Shown here one piece after another: positions 46,219 through 54,814 of a stretch of 64,000 bases of DNA. The notes under the pieces are model-generated. The model had not been told where the DNA came from and did no database searches. It was given only the letters and a program-made list of their open reading frames with translations. The position numbers were made by a program, and so were the translations under genes. The stretch is from Syngnathus acus (taxonomy: Eukaryota > Chordata > Actinopteri > Syngnathiformes > Syngnathidae), in contig NC_051102.1 in the NCBI RefSeq assembly GCF_901709675.1, forward strand, positions 3,776,912-3,840,911, written 5' to 3'. Each line of letters opens with the position of its first letter. Positions within the stretch are counted from its first letter, which is position 1.

Positions 46219-46314
46219 ACATGGGCAGCTAGTCTAGTTACTAAATTCATCGGGTGTGTGATTCTCAATGATCACAAGCTAAGGATTCTCATAGATTCTT
46301 CAGTAAAACAACTT

Positions 46315-46397
46315 TGTCAGAAGTGGGATTCGAACCCACGCCTCCAGTGGAGACTGCGACCTGAACGCAGCGCCTTAGACCGCTCGGCCATCCTGAC
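46315..46397 (-). tRNA. tRNA-Leu (CAG)
   Basis: Identical to 46136. Confidence 0.95.
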
Positions 46398-46493
46398 ACA
46401 TAAGATTCATCTTTAGTTACTACATTCGTCAGGTGTGTGATTCTCAACGATCACAAAGTGAGGATCCTCATTGATTCTTCAGTAAAAGAACTT

Positions 46494-46576
46494 TGTCAGA
46501 AGTGGGATTCGAACCCACGTCTCCAGGAGAGACTGCGACCTTAACGCAGCGCCTTAGACCGCTCGGCCATCCTGAC
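46494..46576 (-). tRNA. tRNA-Leu (AAG)
   Basis: Variable arm TCTCTCCTGGAG. Confidence 0.94.
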
Positions 46577-46669
46577 ACATGTGCAGGTAGTCTAGTTACT
46601 AAATTCATCGGGTGTGTGATTCTCAATGATAAGCTAAGGATTCTCATAGATTCTTCAGTAAAACAACTT

Positions 46670-46752
46670 TGTCAGAAGTGGGATTCGAACTCACGCCTCC
46701 AGTGGAGACTGCGACCTGAACGCAGCGCCTTAGACCGCTCGGCCATCCTGAC
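46670..46752 (-). tRNA. tRNA-Leu (CAG), T-stem variant
   Basis: B box AGTTCGAATCC: first G changed to A, with an A-C mismatch in the T stem. Confidence 0.82.
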
Positions 46753-46848
46753 ACATAAGATTCATCTTTAGTTACTACATTCATCAGGTGTGTGATTCTC
46801 AACGATCACAAAGTGATGATCCTCATTGATTCTTCAGTAAAAGAACTT

Positions 46849-46931
46849 TGTCAGAAGTGGGATTCGAAACCACGTCTCCAGGGGAGACTGCGACCTTAAC
46901 GCAGCGCCTTAGACCGCTCGGCCATCCTGAC
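46849..46931 (-). tRNA. tRNA-Leu (AAG)
   Basis: B box GTTTCGAATCC; may be weak. Confidence 0.78.
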
Positions 46932-47027
46932 ACATGGGCAGCTAGTCTAGTTACTAAATTCATCGGGTGTGTGATTCTCAATGATCACAAGCTAAGGATT
47001 CTCATAGATTCTTCAGTAAAACAACTT

Positions 47028-47110
47028 TGTCAGAAGTGGGATTCGAACCCACGCCTCCAGTGGAGACTGCGACCTGAACGCAGCGCCTTAGACCGCTCGG
47101 CCATCCTGAC
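47028..47110 (-). tRNA. tRNA-Leu (CAG)
   Basis: Consensus. Confidence 0.95.
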
Positions 47111-47206
47111 ACATGGGCAGGTAGTCTCGTTACTAAATTCATCGGGTGTGTGATTCTCAATGATCACAAGCTAAGGATTCTCATAGATTCTTCAGTAAAA
47201 CAACTT

Positions 47207-47289
47207 TGTCAGAAGTGGGATTCGAACCGACGTCTCCAGTGGAGACTGCGACCTTAACGCAGCGCCTTAGACCGCTCGGCCATCCTGAC
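47207..47289 (-). tRNA. tRNA-Leu (AAG)
   Basis: T-stem mismatch (GTCGGTTCGAA). Confidence 0.85.
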
Positions 47290-47385
47290 ACATAAGATTC
47301 ATCTTTAGTTACTACATTCATCAGGTGTGTGATTCTCAACGATCGCAAAGTGAGGATCCTCATTGATTCTTCAGTAAAAGACCTT

Positions 47386-47468
47386 TGTCAGAAGTGGGAT
47401 TCGAACCCACATCTCCAGGGGAGACTGCGACCTTAACGCAGCGCCTTAGACCGCTCGGCCATCCTGAC
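47386..47468 (-). tRNA. tRNA-Leu (AAG)
   Basis: Consensus except GGAGATGTGG junction. Confidence 0.93.
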
Positions 47469-47561
47469 ACATGGGCAGGTAGTCTAGTTACTAAATTCAT
47501 CGGGTGTGTGATTCTCAATGATAAGCTAAGGATTCTCATAGATTCTTCAGTAAAACAACTT

Positions 47562-47644
47562 TGTCAGAAGTGGGATTCGAACTCACGCCTCCAGTGGAGA
47601 CTGCGACCTGAACGCAGCGCCTTAGACCGCTCGGCCATCCTGAC
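47562..47644 (-). tRNA. tRNA-Leu (CAG), T-stem variant
   Basis: AGTTCGAATCC B box, as 46670. Confidence 0.82.
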
Positions 47645-47740
47645 ACATAGGATTCATCTTTAGTTACTACATTCATCAGGTGTGTGATTCTCAACGATCA
47701 CAAAGTGAGGATCCTCATTGATTCTTCAGTAAAAGAACTT

Positions 47741-47823
47741 TGTCAGAAGTGGGATTCGAACCCACGTCTCCAGGGGAGACTGCGACCTGAACGCAGCGCC
47801 TTAGACCGCTCGGCCATCCTGAC
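47741..47823 (-). tRNA. tRNA-Leu (CAG)
   Basis: CAG on the GGAGACGTGG body that normally carries AAG; a recombinant. Confidence 0.94.
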
Positions 47824-47917
47824 ACATGGGCAGGTAGTCTAGTTACTAAATTCATCGGGTGTGTGATTCTCAATGATCAAGCTAAGGATTCTCATAGATT
47901 CTTCAGTAAAACAACTT

Positions 47918-48000
47918 TGTCAGAAGTGGGATTCGAACCCACGCCTCCAGTGGAGACTGCGACCTGAACGCAGCGCCTTAGACCGCTCGGCCATCCTGAC
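47918..48000 (-). tRNA. tRNA-Leu (CAG)
   Basis: Consensus. Confidence 0.95.
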
Positions 48001-48096
48001 ACATAAGATTCATCTTTAGTTACTACATTCGTCAGGTGTGTGATTCTCAACGATCACAAAGTGAGGATCCTCATTGATTCTTCAGTAAAAGAACTT

Positions 48097-48179
48097 TGTC
48101 AGAAGTGGGATTCGAACCCACGTCTCCAAGAGAGACTGCGACCTTAACGCAGCGCCTTAGACCGCTCGGCCATCCTGAC
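48097..48179 (-). tRNA. tRNA-Leu (AAG)
   Basis: Variable arm TCTCTCTTGGAG. Confidence 0.94.
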
Positions 48180-48275
48180 ACATGGGCAGCTAGTCTAGTT
48201 ACTAAATTCATCGGGTGTGTGATTCTCAATGATCACAAGCTAAGGATTCTCATAGATTCTTCAGTAAAACAACTT

Positions 48276-48358
48276 TGTCAGAAGTGGGATTCGAACCCAC
48301 GCCTCCAGTGGAGACTGCGACCTGAACGCAGCGCCTTAGACCGCTCGGCCATCCTGAC
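48276..48358 (-). tRNA. tRNA-Leu (CAG)
   Basis: Consensus. Confidence 0.95.
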
Positions 48359-48454
48359 ACATAAGATTCATCTTTAGTTACTACATTCGTCAGGCGTGTG
48401 ATTCTCAACGATCACAAAGTGAGGATCCTCATTGATTCTTCAGTAAAAGAACTT

Positions 48455-48537
48455 TGTCAGAAGTGGGATTCGAACCCACGTCTCCAAGAGAGACTGCGAC
48501 CTTAACGCAGCGCCTTAGACCGCTCGGCCATCCTGAC
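48455..48537 (-). tRNA. tRNA-Leu (AAG)
   Basis: First unit of the 1071-bp six-unit block; TCTCTCTTGGAG arm. Confidence 0.94.
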
Positions 48538-48633
48538 ACATGGGCAGCTAGTCTAGTTACTAAATTCATCGGGTGTGTGATTCTCAATGATCACAAGCTA
48601 AGGATTCTCATAGATTCTTCAGTAAAACAACTT

Positions 48634-48716
48634 TGTCAGAAGTGGGATTCGAACCCACGTCTCCAAGAGAGACTGCGACCTTAACGCAGCGCCTTAGACC
48701 GCTCGGCCATCCTGAC
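48634..48716 (-). tRNA. tRNA-Leu (AAG)
   Basis: TCTCTCTTGGAG arm. Confidence 0.94.
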
Positions 48717-48812
48717 ACATGGGCAGGTAGTCTAGTTACTAAAGTCATCGGGTGTGTGATTCTCAATGATCACAAGCTAAGGATTCTCATAGATTCTTCA
48801 GTAAAAGAACTT

Positions 48813-48895
48813 TGTCAGAAGTGGGATTCGAACCCACGTCTCCAGGGGAGACTGCGACCTTAACGCAGCGCCTTAGACCGCTCGGCCATCCTGAC
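48813..48895 (-). tRNA. tRNA-Leu (AAG)
   Basis: TCTCCCCTGGAG arm. Confidence 0.95.
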
Positions 48896-48988
48896 ACATG
48901 GGCAGGTAGTCTAGTTACTAAATTCATCGGGTGTGTGATTCTCAATGATAAACTAAGGATTCTCATAGATTCTTCAGTAAAACAACTT

Positions 48989-49071
48989 TGTCAGAAGCGG
49001 GATTCGAACTCACGCCTCCAGTGGAGACTGCGACCTGAACGCAGCGCCTTAGACCGCTCGGCCATCCTGAC
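48989..49071 (-). tRNA. tRNA-Leu (CAG), T-stem variant
   Basis: AGTTCGAATCC B box; extra change CCCGCTTCTGACA. Confidence 0.78.
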
Positions 49072-49167
49072 ACATAGGATTCATCTTTAGTTACTACATT
49101 CATCAGATGTGTGATTCTCAACGATCACAAAGTGAGGATCCTCATTGATTCTTCAGTAAAAGAACTT

Positions 49168-49250
49168 TGTCAGAAGTGGGATTCGAACCTACGTCTCCAG
49201 GGGAGACTGCAACCTTAACGCAGCGCCTTAGACCGCTCGGCCATCCTGAC
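49168..49250 (-). tRNA. tRNA-Leu (AAG)
   Basis: T-stem GTAGG mismatch and G-U anticodon stem; repeated at 50239. Confidence 0.82.
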
Positions 49251-49346
49251 ACATGGGCAGGTAGTCTAGTTACTAAATTCATCGGGTGTGTGATTCTCAA
49301 TGATCACAAGCTAAGGATTCTCATAGATTCTTCAGTAAAACAACTT

Positions 49347-49429
49347 TGTCAGAAGTGGGATTCGAACCCACGCCTCCAGTGGAGACTGCGACCTGAACGC
49401 AGCGCCTTAGACCGCTCGGCCATCCTGAC
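49347..49429 (-). tRNA. tRNA-Leu (CAG)
   Basis: Consensus. Confidence 0.95.
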
Positions 49430-49525
49430 ACATAAGATTCATCTTTAGTTACTACATTCGTCAGGCGTGTGATTCTCAACGATCACAAAGTGAGGATCCT
49501 CATTGATTCTTCAGTAAAAGAACTT

Positions 49526-49608
49526 TGTCAGAAGTGGGATTCGAACCCACGTCTCCAAGAGAGACTGCGACCTTAACGCAGCGCCTTAGACCGCTCGGCC
49601 ATCCTGAC
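49526..49608 (-). tRNA. tRNA-Leu (AAG)
   Basis: Block copy of 48455. Confidence 0.94.
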
Positions 49609-49704
49609 ACATGGGCAGCTAGTCTAGTTACTAAATTCATCGGGTGTGTGATTCTCAATGATCACAAGCTAAGGATTCTCATAGATTCTTCAGTAAAACA
49701 ACTT

Positions 49705-49787
49705 TGTCAGAAGTGGGATTCGAACCCACGTCTCCAAGAGAGACTGCGACCTTAACGCAGCGCCTTAGACCGCTCGGCCATCCTGAC
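49705..49787 (-). tRNA. tRNA-Leu (AAG)
   Basis: Block copy of 48634. Confidence 0.94.
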
Positions 49788-49883
49788 ACATGGGCAGGTA
49801 GTCTAGTTACTAAATTCATCGGGTGTGTGATTCTCAATGATCACAAGCTAAGGATTCTCATAGATTCTTCAGTAAAAGAACTT

Positions 49884-49966
49884 TGTCAGAAGTGGGATTC
49901 GAACCCACGTCTCCAGGGGAGACTGCGACCTTAACGCAGCGCCTTAGACCGCTCGGCCATCCTGAC
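49884..49966 (-). tRNA. tRNA-Leu (AAG)
   Basis: Block copy of 48813. Confidence 0.95.
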
Positions 49967-50059
49967 ACATGGGCAGGTAGTCTAGTTACTAAATTCATCG
50001 GGTGTGTGATTCTCAATGATAAACTAAGGATTCTCATAGATTCTTCAGTAAAACAACTT

Positions 50060-50142
50060 TGTCAGAAGTGGGATTCGAACTCACGCCTCCAGTGGAGACT
50101 GCGACCTGAACGCAGCGCCTTAGACCGCTCGGCCATCCTGAC
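50060..50142 (-). tRNA. tRNA-Leu (CAG), T-stem variant
   Basis: Block copy of 48989 with the AGTTCGAATCC B box. Confidence 0.82.
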
Positions 50143-50238
50143 ACATAGGATTCATCTTTAGTTACTACATTCATCAGATGTGTGATTCTCAACGATCACA
50201 AAGTGAGGATCCTCATTGATTCTTCAGTAAAAGAACTT

Positions 50239-50321
50239 TGTCAGAAGTGGGATTCGAACCTACGTCTCCAGGGGAGACTGCAACCTTAACGCAGCGCCTT
50301 AGACCGCTCGGCCATCCTGAC
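50239..50321 (-). tRNA. tRNA-Leu (AAG)
   Basis: Block copy of 49168. Confidence 0.82.
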
Positions 50322-50415
50322 ACATGGGCAGGTAGTCTAGTTACTAAATTCATCGGGTGTGTGATTCTCAATGATCAAGCTAAGGATTCTCATAGATTCT
50401 TCAGTAAAACAACTT

Positions 50416-50498
50416 TGTCAGAAGTGGGATTCGAACCCACGCCTCCAGTGGAGACTGCGACCTGAACGCAGCGCCTTAGACCGCTCGGCCATCCTGAC
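50416..50498 (-). tRNA. tRNA-Leu (CAG)
   Basis: Block copy of 49347. Confidence 0.95.
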
Positions 50499-50594
50499 AC
50501 ATAAGATTCATCTTTAGTTACTACATTCGTCAGGCGTGTGATTCTCAACGATCACAAAGTGAGGATCCTCATTGATTCTTCAGTAAAAGAACTT

Positions 50595-50677
50595 TGTCAG
50601 AAGTGGGATTCGAACCCACGTCTCCAAGAGAGACTGCGACCTTAACGCAGCGCCTTAGACCGCTCGGCCATCCTGAC
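50595..50677 (-). tRNA. tRNA-Leu (AAG)
   Basis: Third block copy of 48455. Confidence 0.94.
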
Positions 50678-50773
50678 ACGTGGGCAGCTAGTCTAGTTAC
50701 TAAATTCATCGGGTGTGTGATTCTCAATGATCACAAGCTAAGGATTCTCATACATTCTTCAGTAAAACAACTT

Positions 50774-50856
50774 TGTCAGAAGTGGGATTCGAACCCACGT
50801 CTCCAAGAGAGACTGCGACCTTAACGCAGCGCCTTAGACCGCTCGGCCATCCTGAC
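50774..50856 (-). tRNA. tRNA-Leu (AAG)
   Basis: Third block copy of 48634. Confidence 0.94.
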
Positions 50857-50952
50857 ACATGGGCAGGTAGTCTAGTTACTAAATTCATCGGGTGTGTGAT
50901 TCTCAATGATCACAAGCTAAGGATTCTCATAGATTCTTCAGTAAAAGAACTT

Positions 50953-51035
50953 TGTCAGAAGTGGGATTCGAACCCACGTCTCCAGGGGAGACTGCGACCT
51001 TAACGCAGCGCCTTAGACCGCTCGGCCATCCTGAC
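50953..51035 (-). tRNA. tRNA-Leu (AAG)
   Basis: Third block copy of 48813. Confidence 0.95.
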
Positions 51036-51131
51036 ACATGGGCAGGTAGTCTAGTTACTAAATTCATCGGGTGTGTGATTCTCAATGATCACAAGCTAAG
51101 GATTCTCATAGATTCTTCAGTAAAACAACTT

Positions 51132-51214
51132 TGTCAGAAGTGGGATTCGAACTCACGCCTCCAGTGGAGACTGCGACCTGAACGCAGCGCCTTAGACCGC
51201 TCGGCCATCCTGAC
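51132..51214 (-). tRNA. tRNA-Leu (CAG), T-stem variant
   Basis: AGTTCGAATCC B box; starts the seven-unit block repeated 1253 bp on. Confidence 0.82.
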
Positions 51215-51310
51215 ACATAAGATTCATCTTTAGTTATTACATTCATCAGGTGTGTGATTCTCAACGATCACAAAGTGAGGATCCTCATTGATTCTTCAGT
51301 AAAAGAACTT

Positions 51311-51393
51311 TGTCAGAAGTGGGATTCGAACCCACGTCTCCAGTGGAGACTGCGACCTTAACGCAGCGCCTTAGACCGCTCGGCCATCCTGAC
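51311..51393 (-). tRNA. tRNA-Leu (AAG)
   Basis: Variable arm TCTCCACTGGAG. Confidence 0.94.
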
Positions 51394-51489
51394 ACATAAG
51401 ATTCATCTTTAGTTACTACATTCATCAGGTGTGTGATTCTCAACGATCACAAAGTGAGGATCCTCATTGATTCTTCAGTAAAAGAACAT

Positions 51490-51572
51490 TGTCAGAAGTG
51501 GGATTCGAACCCACGTCTCCAGGAGAGACTGCGACCTTAACGCAGCGCCTTAGACCGCTCGGCCATCCTGAC
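51490..51572 (-). tRNA. tRNA-Leu (AAG)
   Basis: Followed by ATGTTC instead of AAGTTC before the T run; shared with 52743. Confidence 0.94.
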
Positions 51573-51668
51573 ACATGGGTAGGTAGTCTAGTTACTAAAT
51601 TCATCGGGTGTGTGATTCTCAATGATCACAAGCTAAGGATTCTCATAGATTCTTCAGTAAAACTACTT

Positions 51669-51751
51669 TGTCAGAAGTGGGATTCGAACTCACGCCTCCA
51701 GTGGAGACTGCGACCTGAACGCAGCGCCTTAGACCGCTCGGCCATCCTGAC
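51669..51751 (-). tRNA. tRNA-Leu (CAG), T-stem variant
   Basis: AGTTCGAATCC B box. Confidence 0.82.
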
Positions 51752-51847
51752 ACATAAGATTCATCTTTAGTTACTACATTCATCAGGTGTGTGATTCTCA
51801 ACGATCACAAAGTGAGGATCCTCATTGATTCTTCAGTAAAAGAACTT

Positions 51848-51930
51848 TGTCAGAAGTGGGATTCGAACCCACGTCTCCAGTGGAGACTGCGACCTGAACG
51901 CAGCGCCTTAGACCGCTCGGCCATCCTGAC
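51848..51930 (-). tRNA. tRNA-Leu (CAG)
   Basis: CAG on the GGAGACGTGG body; second recombinant. Confidence 0.94.
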
Positions 51931-52026
51931 ACATAAGATTCATCTTTAGTTACTACATTCGTCAGGCGTGTGATTCTCAACGATCACAAAGTGAGGATCC
52001 TCATTGATTCTTCAGTAAAAGAACTT

Positions 52027-52109
52027 TGTCAGAAGTGGGATTCGAACCCACGTCTCCAAGAGAGACTGCGACCTTAACGCAGCGCCTTAGACCGCTCGGC
52101 CATCCTGAC
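52027..52109 (-). tRNA. tRNA-Leu (AAG)
   Basis: TCTCTCTTGGAG arm. Confidence 0.94.
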
Positions 52110-52205
52110 ACATGGGCAGCTAGTCTAGTTACTAAATTCATCGGGTGTGTGATTCTCAATGATCACAAGCTAAGGATTCTCATAGATTCTTCAGTAAAAC
52201 AACTT

Positions 52206-52288
52206 TGTCAGAAGTGGGATTCGAACCCACGTCTCCAGGAGAGACTGCGACCTTAACGCAGCGCCTTAGACCGCTCGGCCATCCTGAC
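52206..52288 (-). tRNA. tRNA-Leu (AAG)
   Basis: TCTCTCCTGGAG arm. Confidence 0.94.
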
Positions 52289-52384
52289 ACATGGGCAGGT
52301 AGTCTAGTTACTAAATTCATCGGGTGTGTGATTCTCAATGATCACAAGCTAAGGATTCTCATAGATTCTTCAGTAAAACAACTT

Positions 52385-52467
52385 TGTCAGAAGTGGGATT
52401 CGAACTCACGCCTCCAGTGGAGACTGCGACCTGAACGCAGCGCCTTAGACCGCTCGGCCATCCTGAC
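52385..52467 (-). tRNA. tRNA-Leu (CAG), T-stem variant
   Basis: Block copy of 51132. Confidence 0.82.
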
Positions 52468-52563
52468 ACATAAGATTCATCTTTAGTTACTACATTCATC
52501 AGGTGTGTGATTCTCAACGATCACAAAGTGAGGATCCTCATTGATTCTTCAGTAAAAGAACTT

Positions 52564-52646
52564 TGTCAGAAGTGGGATTCGAACCCACGTCTCCAGTGGA
52601 GACTGCGACCTTAACGCAGCGCCTTAGACCGCTCGGCCATCCTGAC
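52564..52646 (-). tRNA. tRNA-Leu (AAG)
   Basis: Block copy of 51311. Confidence 0.94.
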
Positions 52647-52742
52647 ACATAAGATTCATCTTTAGTTACTACATTCATCAGGTGTGTGATTCTCAACGAT
52701 CACAAAGTGAGGATCCTCATTGATTCTTCAGTAAAAGAACAT

Positions 52743-52825
52743 TGTCAGAAGTGGGATTCGAACCCACGTCTCCAGGAGAGACTGCGACCTTAACGCAGCG
52801 CCTTAGACCGCTCGGCCATCCTGAC
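52743..52825 (-). tRNA. tRNA-Leu (AAG)
   Basis: Block copy of 51490. Confidence 0.94.
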
Positions 52826-52921
52826 ACATGGGTAGGTAGTCTAGTTACTAAATTCATCGGGTGTGTGATTCTCAATGATCAAAAGCTAAGGATTCTCATA
52901 GATTCTTCAGTAAAACAACTT

Positions 52922-53004
52922 TGTCAGAAGTGGGATTCGAACCCACGCCTCCAGTGGAGACTGCGACCTGAACGCAGCGCCTTAGACCGCTCGGCCATCC
53001 TGAC
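52922..53004 (-). tRNA. tRNA-Leu (CAG)
   Basis: Consensus; the block partner 51669 has the damaged B box, this one does not. Confidence 0.95.
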
Positions 53005-53098
53005 ACATAAGATTCATCTTTAGTTACTACATTCATCAGGTGTGTGATTCTCAACGATCGCAGTGAGGATCCTCATTGATTCTTCAGTAAAAGAACTT

Positions 53099-53181
53099 TG
53101 TCAGAAGTGGGATTCGAACCCACGTCTCCAGGGGAGACTGCGACCTTAACGCAGCGCCTTAGACCGCTCGGCCATCCTGAC
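53099..53181 (-). tRNA. tRNA-Leu (AAG)
   Basis: TCTCCCCTGGAG arm. Confidence 0.95.
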
Positions 53182-53274
53182 ACATGGGCAGGTAGTCTAG
53201 TTACTAAATTCATCGGGTGTGTGATTCTCAATGATAAGCTAAGGATTCTCATAGATTCTTCAGTAAAACAACTT

Positions 53275-53357
53275 TGTCAGAAGTGGGATTCGAACTCACG
53301 CCTCCAGTGGAGACTGCGACCTGAACGCAGCGCCTTAGACCGCTCGGCCATCCTGAC
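53275..53357 (-). tRNA. tRNA-Leu (CAG), T-stem variant
   Basis: AGTTCGAATCC B box. Confidence 0.82.
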
Positions 53358-53443
53358 ACATGGGCAGGTAGTCTAGTTACTAAATTCATCGGGTGTGTGA
53401 TTCTCAATGATCACAAGCTAAGGATTCTTCAGTAAAACAACTT

Positions 53444-53526
53444 TGTCAGAAGTGAGATTCAAACCCACGCCTCCAGTGGAGACTGCGACCTGAACGCAGC
53501 GCCTTAGACCGCTCGGCCATCCTGAC
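53444..53526 (-). tRNA. tRNA-Leu (CAG), T-arm damaged
   Basis: B box GGTTTGAATCT loses the invariant C; likely weak. The adjoining spacer is also shortened. Confidence 0.65.
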
Positions 53527-53622
53527 ACATAAGATTCATCTTTAGTTACTACATTCGTCAGGTGTGTGATTCTCAACGATCACAAAGTGAGGATCCTCAT
53601 TGATTCTTCAGTAAAAGAAGTT

Positions 53623-53705
53623 TGTCAGAAGTGGGATTCGAACCCACGTCTCCAAGAGAGACTGCGACCTTAACGCAGCGCCTTAGACCGCTCGGCCATC
53701 CTGAC
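53623..53705 (-). tRNA. tRNA-Leu (AAG)
   Basis: TCTCTCTTGGAG arm. Confidence 0.94.
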
Positions 53706-53801
53706 ACATGGGCAGGTAGTCTAGTTACTAAATTCATCGGGTGTGTGATTCTCAATGATCACAAGCTAAGGATTCTCATAGATTCTTCAGTAAAACAACT
53801 T

Positions 53802-53884
53802 TGTCAGAAGTGGGATTCGAACTCACGCCTCCAGTGGAGACTGCGACCTGAACGCAGCGCCTTAGACCGCTCGGCCATCCTGAC
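53802..53884 (-). tRNA. tRNA-Leu (CAG), T-stem variant
   Basis: AGTTCGAATCC B box. Confidence 0.82.
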
Positions 53885-53980
53885 ATATGGGTAGGTAGTC
53901 TAGTTACTAAATTCATCGGGTGTGTGATTCTCAATGATCACAAGCTAAGGATTCTCATAGATTCTTCAGTAAAACAACTT

Positions 53981-54063
53981 TGTCAGAAGTGGGATTCGAA
54001 CTCACGCCTCCAGTGGAGACTGCGACCTAAACGCAGCGCCTTAGACCGCTCGGCCATCCTGAC
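53981..54063 (-). tRNA. tRNA-Leu (TAG), T-stem variant
   Basis: Loop TTTAGGT on the CAG-type body, with the AGTTCGAATCC B box. Confidence 0.8.
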
Positions 54064-54157
54064 ACATAAGATTCATCTTTAGTTACTACATTCATCAGGT
54101 GTGTGATTCTCAACGATCACAGTGAGGATCCTCATTGATTCTTCAGTAAAAGAACTT

Positions 54158-54240
54158 TGTCAGAAGTGGGATTCGAACCAACGTCTCCAGGAGAGACTGC
54201 GACCTTAACGCAGCGCCTTAGACCGCTCGGCCATCCTGAC
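54158..54240 (-). tRNA. tRNA-Leu (AAG)
   Basis: T-stem mismatch (GTTGGTTCGAA). Confidence 0.85.
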
Positions 54241-54336
54241 ACATGGGCAGGTAGTCTAGTTACTAAATTCATCGGGTGTGTGATTCTCAATGATCACAAG
54301 CTAAGGATTCTCATAGATTCTTCAGTAAAACAACTT

Positions 54337-54419
54337 TGTCAGAAGTGGGATTCGAACCCACGCCTCCAGTGGAGACTGCGACCTAAACGCAGCGCCTTAG
54401 ACCGCTCGGCCATCCTGAC
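54337..54419 (-). tRNA. tRNA-Leu (TAG)
   Basis: Loop TTTAGGT; otherwise consensus. Confidence 0.92.
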
Positions 54420-54515
54420 ACATAAGATTCATCTTTAGTTACTACATTCGTCAGGTGTGTGATTCTCAACGATCACAAAGTGAGGATCCTCATTGATTCT
54501 TCAGTAAAAGAACTT

Positions 54516-54572
54516 TGTCAGAAGTGGGATTCGAACCCACGTCTCCAGGGGAGACTGCGACCTTAACGCAGC
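54516..54572 (-). pseudogene. tRNA-Leu (AAG), 5' half missing, right edge of array
   Basis: The T, variable and anticodon arms are present, but the D arm and 5' acceptor strand are replaced by flanking DNA (TTGGAGAAAACGCGC). Confidence 0.85.
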
Positions 54573-54682
54573 TTGGAGAAAACGCGCATAAAAGAAGTGG
54601 TGTTTCAGTGAGTGGTTCTTTCTTTCCTTGGCCAATCGTAAATCTACATTCTGGCTTACATAGTTCACGCCAGGAGGGAGAC

Positions 54683-54814
54683 GTTCGTTGGTGAACGGGA
54701 AATGCAATTCACGACTCGTTCGTGAACAGGAAGTTACGTCAGTTTGTTCTTCGCTTTGTTTTACGGCGAGATGGCACCAGCTTCAATGGGCATTACTGAC
54801 ACCTACTGGTTGAA
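54683..54814 (-). repeat. Right inverted repeat bounding the tRNA-Leu array
   Basis: Reverse complement of 33789-33921 with about six differences and no large gap. It contains the GTGAACGGGAAATGCAATTC and CATTACTGACACCTACTGG blocks. Confidence 0.85.

Larger units (their letters stand above)
34086..54572. repeat. Tandem tRNA-Leu array, about 97 units, with arms in opposite orientation
   Basis: Each unit is an 83-nt tRNA-Leu with a long variable arm, plus about 96 bp of spacer. Consensus starts GTCAGGATGGCCGAGCGGTC and ends GGTTCGAATCCCACTTCTGACA. The A box (TGGCCGAGCGG) and B box (GGTTCGAATCC) are intact in most units. A TTTT Pol III terminator follows about 8 nt after the 3' end. The anticodon loop reads TTCAGGT (CAG), TTAAGGT (AAG) or TTTAGGT (TAG). 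Plus-strand units: 34.2-39.9 and 43.5-44.2 kb. Minus-strand units: 41.2-42.3 and 45.4-54.57 kb. My tally including damaged units: AAG 50, CAG 38, TAG 6, and one each of CAA, AAT and AAA. Confidence 0.97.

Noticed and set aside
45956-54438. Long series of about 76-93 aa frames starting MSEVGFEPTSP, some overlapping
   Set aside because: They are minus-strand tRNA-Leu genes and spacer read as protein on the opposite strand; the frames repeat only because the DNA does.
34086-54572. CRISPR-like regular repeat array
   Set aside because: Repeats are 83-nt tRNAs with conserved spacers in a vertebrate genome; spacers are not unique.
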